NCBI RefSeq assembly: GCF_002022685.1
Contig: NZ_CP019789.1
Location: 1,608,627 to 1,672,626, forward strand
Length of the DNA stretch: 64,000 bases
From: Bartonella schoenbuchensis R1
GTDB lineage: Bacteria; Pseudomonadota; Alphaproteobacteria; Rhizobiales; Rhizobiaceae
Direction: 5' to 3'
Made by a program: the position numbers and the translations under genes. This document shows positions 29,908 through 38,697 of the stretch, piece after piece. Positions within the stretch are counted from its first letter, which is position 1, and each line of letters starts with the position of its first letter. The notes beneath the pieces were generated by a model. It was not told the origin of the DNA and did no database searches. It saw only the letters and a program-made list of their open reading frames with translations.

Positions 29908-30218
29908 GTCTGCGTAGCTCAGTAGGATAGAGCACAGGATTCCTAAATGAATTGGGCGCTTTGAGGAGAAATCCTTAAAGTGGATCTGCTCAAATTCGGG
30001 GAAAGCTTCACAGGAGACTGTATGCCAATCCCGAGCCAAGCCTGTTTTAAAAAAACAAGGAAGGTGTAGAGACTGAACGGGCAGCACCTAAAAAGTGTAT
30101 ACTTCAAGGTGAAGAGACAGTCCAGACCACAAACAGCTTACAATAACAAAGACTGGCGATGAAAATCGAAGTGGTATGAATCCTGGGGTCGTGGGTTCGA
30201 ATCCCGCCGTAGACACCA
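29908..30218 (+). tRNA. tRNA-Arg (CCU) interrupted by a group I intron
   Basis: Exons are 29908-29944 and 30179-30218; joined they give a 77-nt tRNA with encoded CCA. Acceptor GTCTGCG pairs with CGTAGAC (one G-T pair), anticodon stem CAGGA/TCCTG encloses TTCCTAA, and the T arm is GTGGG-TTCGAAT-CCCGC. Anticodon CCT occupies 29942-29944, so the break falls between tRNA positions 36 and 37. This tRNA reads AGG. An intron at a comparable place in tRNA-Arg(CCU) is established for Agrobacterium. Confidence 0.93.
29945..30178 (+). ncRNA. Group I intron (probably subgroup IC3) in tRNA-Arg
   Basis: A 234-nt insertion without an open frame of its own. The 5' exon ends in U and the intron ends in G, as group I splicing requires. 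Core elements can be read: P7 from GACTG (30071-30075) with CAGTC (30118-30122), the R-type run AGAGACTGAACGGGCAG from 30068, and P8 from CACCT (30085-30089) with AGGTG (30107-30111) enclosing a small AAGT/ACTT hairpin. I could not place P1 and P3 with certainty. No homing endonuclease is encoded, so it is probably fixed and inherited vertically. Confidence 0.88.
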
Positions 30219-30263
30219 TTTCATCAATTAAGGTTATCACTTATGAGTAAGAAGGAAGCATCA

Positions 30264-30668
30264 ATGAAAAAAATTCTACCTATTTTAGGACTTTTTGCTT
30301 TAGGAGCTTTTGTTATTTTTTATTTCTTGTTCAATAAAACAAATATTTTTTCCAGTTCTTTAGTCATTGAAGTACCAAGCAATTCAAACCCCACTAAAGA
30401 AACAGTTGTCTATCAATGTGGCACTCAAACCAATAGAGAACGTATTGAAGTTACTTATCTCAACGCTGGCAATATTTCGTTAGTTGATTTCACATGGAAC
30501 GGTGAACGCATTATTGGAGCAAATGTAATTGCAGCTTCAGGTTCAAAATATGCGGGAGCCCAATACATTTGGTGGACAACTAAAAATGAAGCTATACTTT
30601 ATGACCTTATTAATGATCCCAATGAAGAAAAGCCCATTATGTGTGAAGAAGAAAGAAACACAAAATAA
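30264..30668 (+). CDS. MliC-family membrane-bound C-type lysozyme inhibitor
   Basis: A 134-residue exported protein. One N-terminal hydrophobic segment (LPILGLFALGAFVIFYFLF) lacks a cysteine lipobox, so it acts as signal anchor or is cleaved. The rest matches the MliC domain: VVYQCGTQTNRERIEVTYLNAGNISLV, then VIAASGSKYAGAQYIWWTTKNEAILYD, with the conserved serine-glycine-Tyr region that inserts into the lysozyme active site. One Cys near the start (YQCG) and one near the end (MCEE) can form the family disulphide. ATG at 30264 follows AAGGAAGC and is preferred to 30243. A likely role is protecting peptidoglycan from host lysozyme. Confidence 0.82.
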   Translation: MKKILPILGLFALGAFVIFYFLFNKTNIFSSSLVIEVPSNSNPTKETVVYQCGTQTNRERIEVTYLNAGNISLVDFTWNGERIIGANVIAASGSKYAGAQYIWWTTKNEAILYDLINDPNEEKPIMCEEERNTK

Positions 30669-30688
30669 AACAAATTTTAGATTAAAAG

Positions 30689-30716
30689 TCACACTGGTTT
30701 CAGTGTGATGTTTTAT
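30689..30716. terminator. Bidirectional terminator between mliC-type gene and phaG
   Basis: TCACACTG-GTTT-CAGTGTGA is a perfect 8-bp hairpin at 30689-30708, followed by TGTTTTAT on the plus strand and by CTTTTAAT on the minus strand. The phaG stop codon lies inside it. Confidence 0.7.
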
Positions 30717-31092
30717 CTTCCAATGTAGGCAGTTCTTCTTCTGTCTCATTTAACAAAAAGGTTGGCGGCTTTTGCAGCCAATCTTCTGAGTGGTCTCGAT
30801 GCACGGCAGCCTGTGAGAGAAGCATAGTCGTAACAGGTATTGTCACAAGCGTAAAAATTGCTAACAAAGCTTCATGTACAACAAAATGACCATCTACAAA
30901 TATCGCATAAAGGATCGAAGCAATAACAATACTTCCAGTTCCTAAACTTGCACCCAATGAAGGCATATGGAGACGCTCATAAAAGCAAGAAAAGCGCATA
31001 AGCCCTATTGCTCCAATAAGTGTAAGACCAGATCCCAGCACTAAAAAAATAGTAATAATAATAGCAATCCAAAGCGAAACATCACCTTTCAT
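30700..31092 (-). CDS. phaG: Pha/Mrp antiporter subunit G
   Basis: Last gene of a seven-domain cation/proton antiporter operon that uses the proton gradient to expel K+ or Na+. The 130-residue protein has three membrane segments (IAIIITIFLVLGSGLTLIGAIG and two later) and the family motif GLMRFSCFYERLHMPSLGASLGT. The C-terminal 35 residues are polar and rich in Glu, longer than in minimal MnhG. Its start overlaps the phaF stop by 4 nt. Confidence 0.93.
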   Translation of the reverse strand: MKGDVSLWIAIIITIFLVLGSGLTLIGAIGLMRFSCFYERLHMPSLGASLGTGSIVIASILYAIFVDGHFVVHEALLAIFTLVTIPVTTMLLSQAAVHRDHSEDWLQKPPTFLLNETEEELPTLEDKTSH

Positions 31093-31370
31093 TCAATAAT
31101 TTCTCCACGCATCAAAAATTTTGCTAAAGCAACACTTGAGATCGGACCTAACAATCCAATCATAAGAGCAACATCAAAATAAATATTTGTCCCTGAACGA
31201 ATATCAAATATAAGAAATAAAAGAACAGTCGTCATATAAAGAGTATCCAACCCCACAACTCGATCTTGTGCCCTTGGACCATAAATCAATCGAAAAAACG
31301 CCAGAATCATCGGCAAACTTAAGAAAATCTGTGAGAGGAAAATTCCCCAATAAAGGATCACCATACTCAT
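31089..31370 (-). CDS. phaF: Pha/Mrp antiporter subunit F
   Basis: A 93-residue membrane protein with three hydrophobic segments. FRLIYGPRAQDRVVGLDTLYM is the family signature between the first two. It overlaps phaE by one base (TAATG-type junction) and phaG by four, so translational coupling is likely. Needed for assembly of the whole Mrp complex in characterised systems. Confidence 0.93.
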   Translation of the reverse strand: MSMVILYWGIFLSQIFLSLPMILAFFRLIYGPRAQDRVVGLDTLYMTTVLLFLIFDIRSGTNIYFDVALMIGLLGPISSVALAKFLMRGEIIE

Positions 31371-31852
31371 TAGAAAATCTCCAAAAGCAATTGTTCATAT
31401 CGTTGTTTGATCAGCTGTTGATAATCATTTCCATCTGCTAAATTGAGAACATGAATGAGAAGCTCACTATTTTTGCTATTATACGCAATCCAAACAGTAC
31501 CTGGAATTGCCGAAAAGATACATGCTAAAATAGCTAAAGCTGTACGACTCTTAAGTGCAAGAGGCACAATAATAAAACCAGAATGTTGTTCTTGGTGCTT
31601 TTTTGTTAAAATCAACCAAGCCATCATAATATTTGCATAAATAGAATCTACCAACACCCGAAAAACCAACCGAAAAACCGCATTCCAACTTTTAACTGTG
31701 ATTTTTTCCGGTTCAAGCAGCTGCATCATCCAACCACCAAACAAAGAAATTACACTTCCTAAAAGGAATTGGCCTAAACTGAAACCGTTTAAAATAAGCC
31801 ACATAAAAACAATCGCACCACTTAAGAAAGGATGAGAAAAAAAGCGCTTCAT
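31370..31852 (-). CDS. phaE: Pha/Mrp antiporter subunit E
   Basis: A 160-residue subunit with N-terminal membrane segments (SGAIVFMWLILNGFSLGQFLLGSVISLFGG), an amphipathic middle part and a cytoplasmic C-terminal domain. SGFIVVPLALKSRTALAILACIFSAIPGTVWIA matches the conserved MnhE core. The start overlaps the phaD stop by four bases. Confidence 0.92.
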   Translation of the reverse strand: MKRFFSHPFLSGAIVFMWLILNGFSLGQFLLGSVISLFGGWMMQLLEPEKITVKSWNAVFRLVFRVLVDSIYANIMMAWLILTKKHQEQHSGFIIVPLALKSRTALAILACIFSAIPGTVWIAYNSKNSELLIHVLNLADGNDYQQLIKQRYEQLLLEIF

Positions 31853-33474
31853 TGATTCCTCTCAGTGTTTTTGAGAGAAAAATCAAATAAAACACTCTCA
31901 ATATAATTTTTAGGATCATGCAATGTCTTAGCAGTTTCAGACATATAATGACTCACAGGGCTAGCGATAATTGTCATAATAAAACATAAAGAAAAAAGAG
32001 CAGCGATAGGCGCAAATTCAATCACTTGTATACGTGGGACTTTGCCTTCAAAAGGAACCCAAAAAGTTCGAATGCCCATACGTACCATTGCAACCAAAGT
32101 TGCAAAACCAGATAAAATAACAAAAACTATAAAAAACCAATCACGTAAAACTGGTACATAAGTAGAAAAATTTCCCTCGTTTGCGTTTAAAATGGCTGTA
32201 AACATCATAAATTTTGCAACAAAACCAGAAAAAGGAGGCAATCCAATAATCAAAATTGCACAGATACTAAAACAAGCTCCAAGAACAGCCAACGTTACTG
32301 GTAAATAAGTACCAATTTCATCTTCCTTTTCTTCTTCATCCTCACCATACAATTCCATCGTAACAGCCAAAACATTAGTAGCCATATCTCGACTGCGTTC
32401 AACCAATTCAACCAAAAGAAAAAAAGCTCCGAGCGCTAAAGTCGAAGAAACAATATAAAAAAGTATACCCGTAGTCAGTGCCACATTACCTGTTCCAATC
32501 GCTGTTAACACTGTACCAGAAGACACAAGAATACTGTAAGATGCCAAACGTCTTAAAACTTGGCTGGCTAATACTCCAATAACACCAAAAGTCAGCGTAG
32601 CAAGCCCACCATAAAATAAAACCGTATGACCAAAATGAGCCAAATATTCACTTTCAGAACCAAACCATAACAGCGTTAACCGCAAAATAACATAAATGCC
32701 CACCTTGCTTAAAATCACAAAAGAAGCACCAATAGGCGCTGCTGCTGCACTATAAGCTGGTACCAACCAAAAATTAAGTGGCCACATGCCAGCTTTGAGC
32801 AAAAAAGCAACACCTAAAAATGTTGCACCTACTTTAAATAAAACAATATCTGCATCAGCTATATGTTTTATTTTGATCGCTAAATCAGCCATATTAAGCG
32901 TACCAACCACCCCATAAATGAGTGCCGCACCAATTAAGAAAAACAATGAAGCAACAAGGTTAATGACCACATAATGCATACCTGCACGCACCCGTGATTG
33001 ACCCAAACCATGTAATGCAAGCCCATAAGAGGCGGTTAACATAACTTCAAAAAATACAAATAAATTGAATAAATCACCCGTTAAGAAAGCGCCATTTATC
33101 CCCACCATCAAAAACTGCATTAGCGACTGAAAATGAGGGCCCGCTTTACACCAATAAGCTTGTGAAAAAATCAAACCAGCAGCAATTAACACATTTGAAA
33201 GCAAAAGCATCATAGCACTTAAGCGATCAAGAACCAAAACAATACCAAAAGGTGAAGGCCAATTGCCAAGCCGATATACATCTGAAGCTGGAGCTATTTC
33301 AACAGTACGCATAAGCAAAACAACAGAAATAACAACCAATAAACCTGCGGAAAAAAGGCTAACGCGTGATTTAAGTTGTGAACGACGTTCATCATAAAAC
33401 AGAAGAATTGCTCCAATGCTTAATGGCACAAGAACAGGTAAAATAAGTAAATGATGCAGCCAAATTTCTGTCAT
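31849..33474 (-). CDS. phaD: Pha/Mrp antiporter subunit D (complex I NuoN/M-like)
   Basis: A 541-residue proton-pumping-type subunit related to complex I antiporter-like subunits, with about 14 membrane segments. FVFFEVMLTASYGLALHG contains the conserved glutamate of TM5, and the key lysines lie in FLLKAGMWPLNFWLVPAYSAAAAPIGA. An insert of charged residues (ELYGEDEEEKEDEIG) near residue 375 is a cytoplasmic loop. Start overlaps phaC by 4 nt. Confidence 0.94.
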   Translation of the reverse strand: MTEIWLHHLLILPVLVPLSIGAILLFYDERRSQLKSRVSLFSAGLLVVISVVLLMRTVEIAPASDVYRLGNWPSPFGIVLVLDRLSAMMLLLSNVLIAAGLIFSQAYWCKAGPHFQSLMQFLMVGINGAFLTGDLFNLFVFFEVMLTASYGLALHGLGQSRVRAGMHYVVINLVASLFFLIGAALIYGVVGTLNMADLAIKIKHIADADIVLFKVGATFLGVAFLLKAGMWPLNFWLVPAYSAAAAPIGASFVILSKVGIYVILRLTLLWFGSESEYLAHFGHTVLFYGGLATLTFGVIGVLASQVLRRLASYSILVSSGTVLTAIGTGNVALTTGILFYIVSSTLALGAFFLLVELVERSRDMATNVLAVTMELYGEDEEEKEDEIGTYLPVTLAVLGACFSICAILIIGLPPFSGFVAKFMMFTAILNANEGNFSTYVPVLRDWFFIVFVILSGFATLVAMVRMGIRTFWVPFEGKVPRIQVIEFAPIAALFSLCFIMTIIASPVSHYMSETAKTLHDPKNYIESVLFDFSLKNTERNQ

Positions 33475-33812
33475 CTTACTTCATGTCCATCAACGTGGTC
33501 TGAATTTGTTAAACCGCGTGAAACCAAAAGGATGACTAAAAATAGCGCTGTTGTTGCAAAACCAATCACAATTGCTGTCAAAACTAAAGCCTGAGGTAAA
33601 GGATCAACATAATTTGCAGGATTAATCACAATAGAAGGGTCAACAATAGGCGCTGCATTATTGCGTGGTCTGCTCATTGAAAATATAAAAAGGTTAACCC
33701 CATAAGAGAGCAACGACAAACCAAGAATAACTTGAAAAGTTCGTGGACGCAAAAGAAGCCAGATGCCTGATCCAATAAAAACACCAATGCCTAAAGAAAG
33801 AATAACTTCCAT
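33471..33812 (-). CDS. phaC: Pha/Mrp antiporter subunit C (NuoK-like)
   Basis: A 113-residue NuoK-related subunit with three membrane segments (ILSLGIGVFIGSGIWLLL, VILGLSLLSYGVNLFIFSM, ALVLTAIVIGFATTALFLVIL). The last contains ALVLTAIVIGFATTA, a highly conserved stretch. It shares one base with the stop of phaA. Confidence 0.93.
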   Translation of the reverse strand: MEVILSLGIGVFIGSGIWLLLRPRTFQVILGLSLLSYGVNLFIFSMSRPRNNAAPIVDPSIVINPANYVDPLPQALVLTAIVIGFATTALFLVILLVSRGLTNSDHVDGHEVR

Positions 33813-36733
33813 TAACTTTCCTTTTTCTTTGTAATAGATTTCTTACTAATTCGGTAAAAGCGAATTGATTGATGTGCAAGCGCAATTAAAATAAGAACGC
33901 TCGCTCCCAAAACCACAGAAAATACGCCAAAATCAAACAACAAAGCAGATGCTATTGGAATATTTTCAATTAAAGGGAGATGAATATATTGAAAAAACGA
34001 TGTTAAAAAAGGATATCCAAAAAACCAAGAACTTGCCCCAGTTACCACTGATAATAATAAGCCAAAACCAATCCAACGAACAGGTAAAACACGTAAATGG
34101 CTTTCCACCCAGCGAATATTAGTAGCAAGATACTGTAGAATAAATCCAACCGCTAAAGTAATACCACCAGCAAACCCACCTCCTGGAAAATCATGCCCAC
34201 GCATTAATAAATAAACCGCAATAGCGATAATAACAGGAAAAAGCCAATGCATAATAACAGAAGGAATAGTTAAATAATCCGATAAAGTATCTCCAACTTC
34301 ACGATCAGGTTGCGCTGTATCAAAAGCTGTTTGAATACGTTGCTGAAAAGGCGCATCAACACTTTCAGGAGCAGGGCGAAAACGCCGCAAAAGAGCAAAA
34401 ACAGTGAGCGAAACGATACCCAAAACAACAATTTCTCCCATTGTATCAAAGCCACGAAAATCAACTAATAACACATTCACAACATTGCGACCACCAGCCT
34501 CAGAATAAGCGTGAGTAAGAAAAAAATCAGAAATTGTTACCCCTTGGGGGCGCGTCATTATCGCAAATGATAACCACGCCATACCTGCTCCTCCTACAAA
34601 CGCTATGATAAAATCGCTCATACGGCGCAAACGCACAACAAAACCAACAGGCAGTGGATCAGGATCATATAAACGCTTAGGCAACCACCGCAAACCAAGA
34701 AGTAAAAGAATTGCCGTTACAACTTCAACAACCAATTGTGTCAGCGCCAAATCGGGTGCAGAAAGCCATAAAAAAGACGCACAGGTCATCAAACCAGCGC
34801 CACCTAAAAGCATCAATGATGCAAAACGATGAAATTTTGCATACAAAGCAACTAAAAGAGCACAAACCCCACCAATCAGCCAAATGGCTATGAAAGGTAA
34901 ATCAAGTGGAAAAAGCAATAATGGACCAGCTGAAATCAAACCATCATGCCATAATAAAAAACCAACAAACGCAAAACAAACCAAAAGCACCCAATGCAAT
35001 TGAACTTGTAAACGACGTGTTGACAAAAGAGCTTCTGCTGCACGCGCCCATTTCCAAGAAATCATCATGAGAATTCGTTTTAAAATACGCTGCCTCTTTA
35101 AATAACGAAAAAAAGGAGGACCTTCATCACAAGATAGAAAATAACGACGCCCTAAAATATAAAGCAGTACTCCTCCTGATAAAGCGACCAAACTCATGAT
35201 CAAAGGAGTATTAAAGCCATGCCAAACAGATAAACTATAAGAAACTCTCGCAGGCCCTAAAACAGCTATAACCGCATTATCTAAAATGAATCCCATTGTT
35301 AAATTAGGAAAAATACCAACTGCCAAACAAATAAAAACCAAAAACTCTATCGGAAAGCGCATAAAACGTGGTGGTTCATGCAGTATTTTGGGTAAATTGA
35401 CAGGTTTTGGCCCAAAAAAGACACCATGAATAAAACGTATAGAATAAGTCACGCTAAACAGGCTAGCAAGTGTTGCCACGTAAGGCGCAATCCAATCCAA
35501 CCACGATTCCATATGTGTTTCAACCGCTTGTGCAAAAAACATCTCTTTTGATAAAAAACCATTCAACAAAGGAACACCAGCCATAGCCGCACCCGCGACT
35601 AAAGCAAGAGTTCCTGTAATAGGCATATAACGAAAAAGACCTGTTAATTTGCGTATGTCACGCGTTCCTGTTTCATGATCAACAATACCGGCCGCCATAA
35701 ATAAAGACGCTTTAAAGGTAGCATGATTAACAATATGAAAAATTGCCGCAACACATGCAAGTGGACTGCCAAGACTTAAAAGTGTTGTAATTAAACCAAG
35801 ATGACTAATAGTTGAATAAGCAAGAAGACCTTTCAAATCTTGCTGAAATATTGAAAAATAAGCCCCAAGGAGCAATGTTGTGAGACCTGCAAAACCTACT
35901 AGAAAAAACCAAGATTCTGTTCCCGATAAAACTGGCCATAAACGAATAAACAAAAACAACCCAGCTTTTACCATTGTCGCTGAATGCAAATAAGATGATA
36001 CAGGCGTTGGAGCAGCCATGGCTTTTGGCAGCCAAAAATGAAAGGGAAACTGTGCACTCTTTGTTAACCCTCCCAATAAAATGCAAATAAGCACGGGTGT
36101 ATAAAGAGAATTCGACCGGATGAGATTCCCAGATTGCAAGACCTCATCTAAATCAAAACTGCCAACAATATGACCAATGAGTAAAACTCCCAAAAGTAGC
36201 GCAAATCCCCCAAAACCCGTAACGATTAAAGCCATACGGGCCCCATCACGCGCACTAGCATTATGATACCAATAACCAATCAATAAAAAGGAAAAAATGC
36301 TGGTCAATTCCCAGAAAATGACTAAAAAGACGAGATTTCCTGACAAGATCACCCCTGTCATTGATCCCATGAAAGCTAGAAAAAAAGAAAAAAACCGTGG
36401 AACCGGATCTGCCGGGTTCATATAATAACGTGCATAAACAACAACAAGCAGGCCTATCCCCGTAATTAAAAGGCAAAAAAGCCACGATAAACCATCCATG
36501 CGCAAAGTTAAATTAACACCCCACTCAGGTAACCAAGCAATATCTAAACGTACTACATGATTTCCATAAAGCGTTGGGTAAAGTATCAGTGTGAAAAGAA
36601 GGCTAAAAAACGCTATTGCCCCAGCAAACCATGCTTCGTTATTTTTGGCAGTTGAACCAAAAAAACCGATGATAGCGCTACCACCAAGGGGAAGCAAAAC
36701 TAGCAATATCAACATTGCTTCCCGTATTGTCAT
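33812..36733 (-). CDS. phaAB: Pha/Mrp antiporter subunit A, fused with subunit B
   Basis: First gene of the operon, 973 residues. Residues 1 to about 770 are MnhA: about 20 membrane segments with the NuoL-like core (VIFWELTSIFSFLLIGYWYH, LGGLTKSAQFPFHFWLPKAMAAPTPVSSYLHSATMVKAG). From about residue 790 the MnhB domain follows (IPSVIMHWLFPVIIAIAVYLLMRGHDFPGGGFAGGITLAVGFILQYL). An A-B fusion is the arrangement known for Rhizobium pha. Together with C to G it makes a complete seven-domain system. The promoter must lie in the 813-bp spacer upstream. Whether K+ or Na+ is the main substrate cannot be read. Confidence 0.94.
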   Translation of the reverse strand: MTIREAMLILLVLLPLGGSAIIGFFGSTAKNNEAWFAGAIAFFSLLFTLILYPTLYGNHVVRLDIAWLPEWGVNLTLRMDGLSWLFCLLITGIGLLVVVYARYYMNPADPVPRFFSFFLAFMGSMTGVILSGNLVFLVIFWELTSIFSFLLIGYWYHNASARDGARMALIVTGFGGFALLLGVLLIGHIVGSFDLDEVLQSGNLIRSNSLYTPVLICILLGGLTKSAQFPFHFWLPKAMAAPTPVSSYLHSATMVKAGLFLFIRLWPVLSGTESWFFLVGFAGLTTLLLGAYFSIFQQDLKGLLAYSTISHLGLITTLLSLGSPLACVAAIFHIVNHATFKASLFMAAGIVDHETGTRDIRKLTGLFRYMPITGTLALVAGAAMAGVPLLNGFLSKEMFFAQAVETHMESWLDWIAPYVATLASLFSVTYSIRFIHGVFFGPKPVNLPKILHEPPRFMRFPIEFLVFICLAVGIFPNLTMGFILDNAVIAVLGPARVSYSLSVWHGFNTPLIMSLVALSGGVLLYILGRRYFLSCDEGPPFFRYLKRQRILKRILMMISWKWARAAEALLSTRRLQVQLHWVLLVCFAFVGFLLWHDGLISAGPLLLFPLDLPFIAIWLIGGVCALLVALYAKFHRFASLMLLGGAGLMTCASFLWLSAPDLALTQLVVEVVTAILLLLGLRWLPKRLYDPDPLPVGFVVRLRRMSDFIIAFVGGAGMAWLSFAIMTRPQGVTISDFFLTHAYSEAGGRNVVNVLLVDFRGFDTMGEIVVLGIVSLTVFALLRRFRPAPESVDAPFQQRIQTAFDTAQPDREVGDTLSDYLTIPSVIMHWLFPVIIAIAVYLLMRGHDFPGGGFAGGITLAVGFILQYLATNIRWVESHLRVLPVRWIGFGLLLSVVTGASSWFFGYPFLTSFFQYIHLPLIENIPIASALLFDFGVFSVVLGASVLILIALAHQSIRFYRISKKSITKKKES

Positions 36734-36935
36734 TATCCAAGTTCCACCCTATCTTTAACGCTTTGGTATTGGTAAAATAAAAACTTCTTTATTTCACAAT
36801 TATGATAATAAAATTTAAACAAAATTAAAAAAACGTCGCAAATTTTCAGAAAATAACTGCTTTTTGAAAGAAAACTATACACACCACACCACCTTAGCCT
36901 CTTGCGACTTTTTAAAAAGCATTTACCCATAAAGC

Positions 36936-36969
36936 TGACGATACAATAAAATTGACGACACAATGAATA
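36936..36969. repeat. Two-copy tandem duplication, 17-bp unit
   Basis: TGACGATACAATAAAAT is followed by TGACGACACAATGAATA; the first 14 bases differ by two transitions. Confidence 0.7.
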
Positions 36970-37348
36970 ATTATGATTATTTGGATCATAAATGATCAAA
37001 ACAAAAATCATATATATCTTAAGGGCTGTAATCTTCTTTTTTCAAAAAAGATCATAAATCTTTCTTTGAATTAATAATGCCTTTATAGCCGCTTATTTAA
37101 CACTTGAATGTGCAAACACAACAAATATCATGCCAAAATATTATCACTTATCACTACATTTATAATAACAACACTGATAATGACGATAAGCTTAAAATTC
37201 TTGAGCTCCTAACATCTTGTAACTGTTAAAATCTCTAGAGGAAAATAGCTAATGAAACTTTCCCATTTCAATATCGTTTTTATGCTAAATCAGCAGCATT
37301 TTTTGTTATTATGAAAACACTTATCATAGATATAGAAGGTTTTAAAAA

Positions 37349-37392
37349 TAGTACAAATTTTAAAAGCAATGCATGTAGTACAAATCTCAAAA
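37349..37392. repeat. Direct repeat, 17 bp, copies 10 bp apart
   Basis: TAGTACAAATTTTAAAA (37349-37365) recurs as TAGTACAAATCTCAAAA (37376-37392) with two T/C transitions. Confidence 0.7.
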
Positions 37393-37546
37393 TAACTTAA
37401 AACAATATGAGATAACAGATCGTCTTTTTATAGCTAGATATAGCAGATTTTCCTTTATGATACTTTTTCTCTTGAGACATCCTATTTCTATAGGTACTAA
37501 ACATCGGTAGAAATAATAAGATTCTTCAAAAGAGAATGGATGAGCA

Positions 37547-38644
37547 ATGATTAAAACACCTTATTATCTTATAGATAAATCCAAACTCATAAAGAATATG
37601 GAAATTATTGCTCGTTTACGAGAAATGTCGGGAATAAAAGTCTTGCTGGCTTTGAAATGTTTTGCAACATGGAGTGTATTTGATTTCATGTCTGAATATA
37701 TGGATGGAAGTACCTCATCATCTCTTTATGAATTACGCTTAGGAAGAGAAAAATTTGGAAAAGAAACCCACGCCTATTCGGTTGCTTGGGCAGATGATGA
37801 AATTGATGAAGTATGTACTTATGCAGACAAAATTATCTTTAATTCAATTCAGCAACTCCAACGTTTTGCGAGCACTACCAAAACTATTCAACGAGGATTA
37901 AGGCTAAATCCAGGTATTAGTGCATCAAATTTTGATCTTGCAAATCCCTCTCGCCCTTTTAGCCGTTTGGGTGAAACCAATCAAAGTGCGATCGAAGAAG
38001 TCTTACCCCTTATAAATGGCTTAATGATCCACAATAATTGTGAAAATGCTGATTTTAATCTCTTCAACCAAATGCTTAATCATATTGAAGAAAAATTTAA
38101 AAAACTCTTCATCGCTGTTGACTGGATTAGCCTTGGTGGTGGAATTCATTTTACTGGCAATAATTATCCTCTAGAAGCTCTTGCAGAACGTTTAAAACGC
38201 TTTTCTCAAACTTACAATGTAACCGTTTTTCTGGAACCAGGGGAAGCTGCTATCACAAAAAGTACTACATTAGAAGTTAGTGTTCTGGATACACTGTATA
38301 ATGAAAAAAACCTCGCTATTGTTGATAGCTCAATTGAAGCACATATGCTTGATCTTCTCATTTATCGTGAAAATGCAAAATTAGAACCAAATCAAGGATC
38401 ACATGAAATCATGGTTTGTGGAAAGTCTTGTCTTGCTGGCGATATTTTTGGAACATTCCAATTTCCTGAATTACTTAAAATAGGCGACAGACTGTCTTTC
38501 CAAGATGCCGCAGGCTATACAATGGTTAAGAAAAACTGGTTTAATGGCGTTGCGATGCCAGCCATTGTTATTAAAGAATGCAATGGAAATCTAACCATTC
38601 AACGTCAATTCAACTATAATGACTATAAAAACAGTCTTTCATAA
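37547..38644 (+). CDS. nspC: Carboxynorspermidine/carboxyspermidine decarboxylase
   Basis: PLP enzyme of the alanine-racemase fold that decarboxylates carboxy(nor)spermidine to (nor)spermidine. At 365 residues the family length. The PLP lysine is Lys37 in LLALKCFATWSVFDFM, typical of NspC; further marks are GLRLNPGIS, SLGGGIHFTG, FLEPGEA and CGKSCLAGDIFG with the active-site cysteine. It is followed after 53 bp by its pathway partner. In alphaproteobacteria this route commonly makes spermidine from putrescine and aspartate semialdehyde without S-adenosylmethionine decarboxylase. Confidence 0.93.
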   Translation: MIKTPYYLIDKSKLIKNMEIIARLREMSGIKVLLALKCFATWSVFDFMSEYMDGSTSSSLYELRLGREKFGKETHAYSVAWADDEIDEVCTYADKIIFNSIQQLQRFASTTKTIQRGLRLNPGISASNFDLANPSRPFSRLGETNQSAIEEVLPLINGLMIHNNCENADFNLFNQMLNHIEEKFKKLFIAVDWISLGGGIHFTGNNYPLEALAERLKRFSQTYNVTVFLEPGEAAITKSTTLEVSVLDTLYNEKNLAIVDSSIEAHMLDLLIYRENAKLEPNQGSHEIMVCGKSCLAGDIFGTFQFPELLKIGDRLSFQDAAGYTMVKKNWFNGVAMPAIVIKECNGNLTIQRQFNYNDYKNSLS

Positions 38645-38697
38645 TCAAAATAATATATAAAAATTATGCAGCGATATTAAAAAGGAGACCAACTACA

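Larger units (their letters stand above)
36734..37546. other. Long non-coding spacer between divergent pha and polyamine genes
   Basis: About 810 AT-rich bases holding both divergent promoters. A minus-strand open frame next to phaA (36733-37011) has no family-like features and looks like chance. Duplications are at 36936-36969 and at 37349-37392 (spaced copies). Confidence 0.5.

Noticed and set aside
29881..30087. Minus-strand open frame across the tRNA-Arg gene
   Set aside because: It lies across the first tRNA exon and the group I intron and is explained by those RNA features.
36733..37011. Minus-strand 92-codon frame next to phaA
   Set aside because: Aromatic- and Cys-rich low-complexity translation of AT-rich spacer, no ribosome-binding site, no family resemblance.
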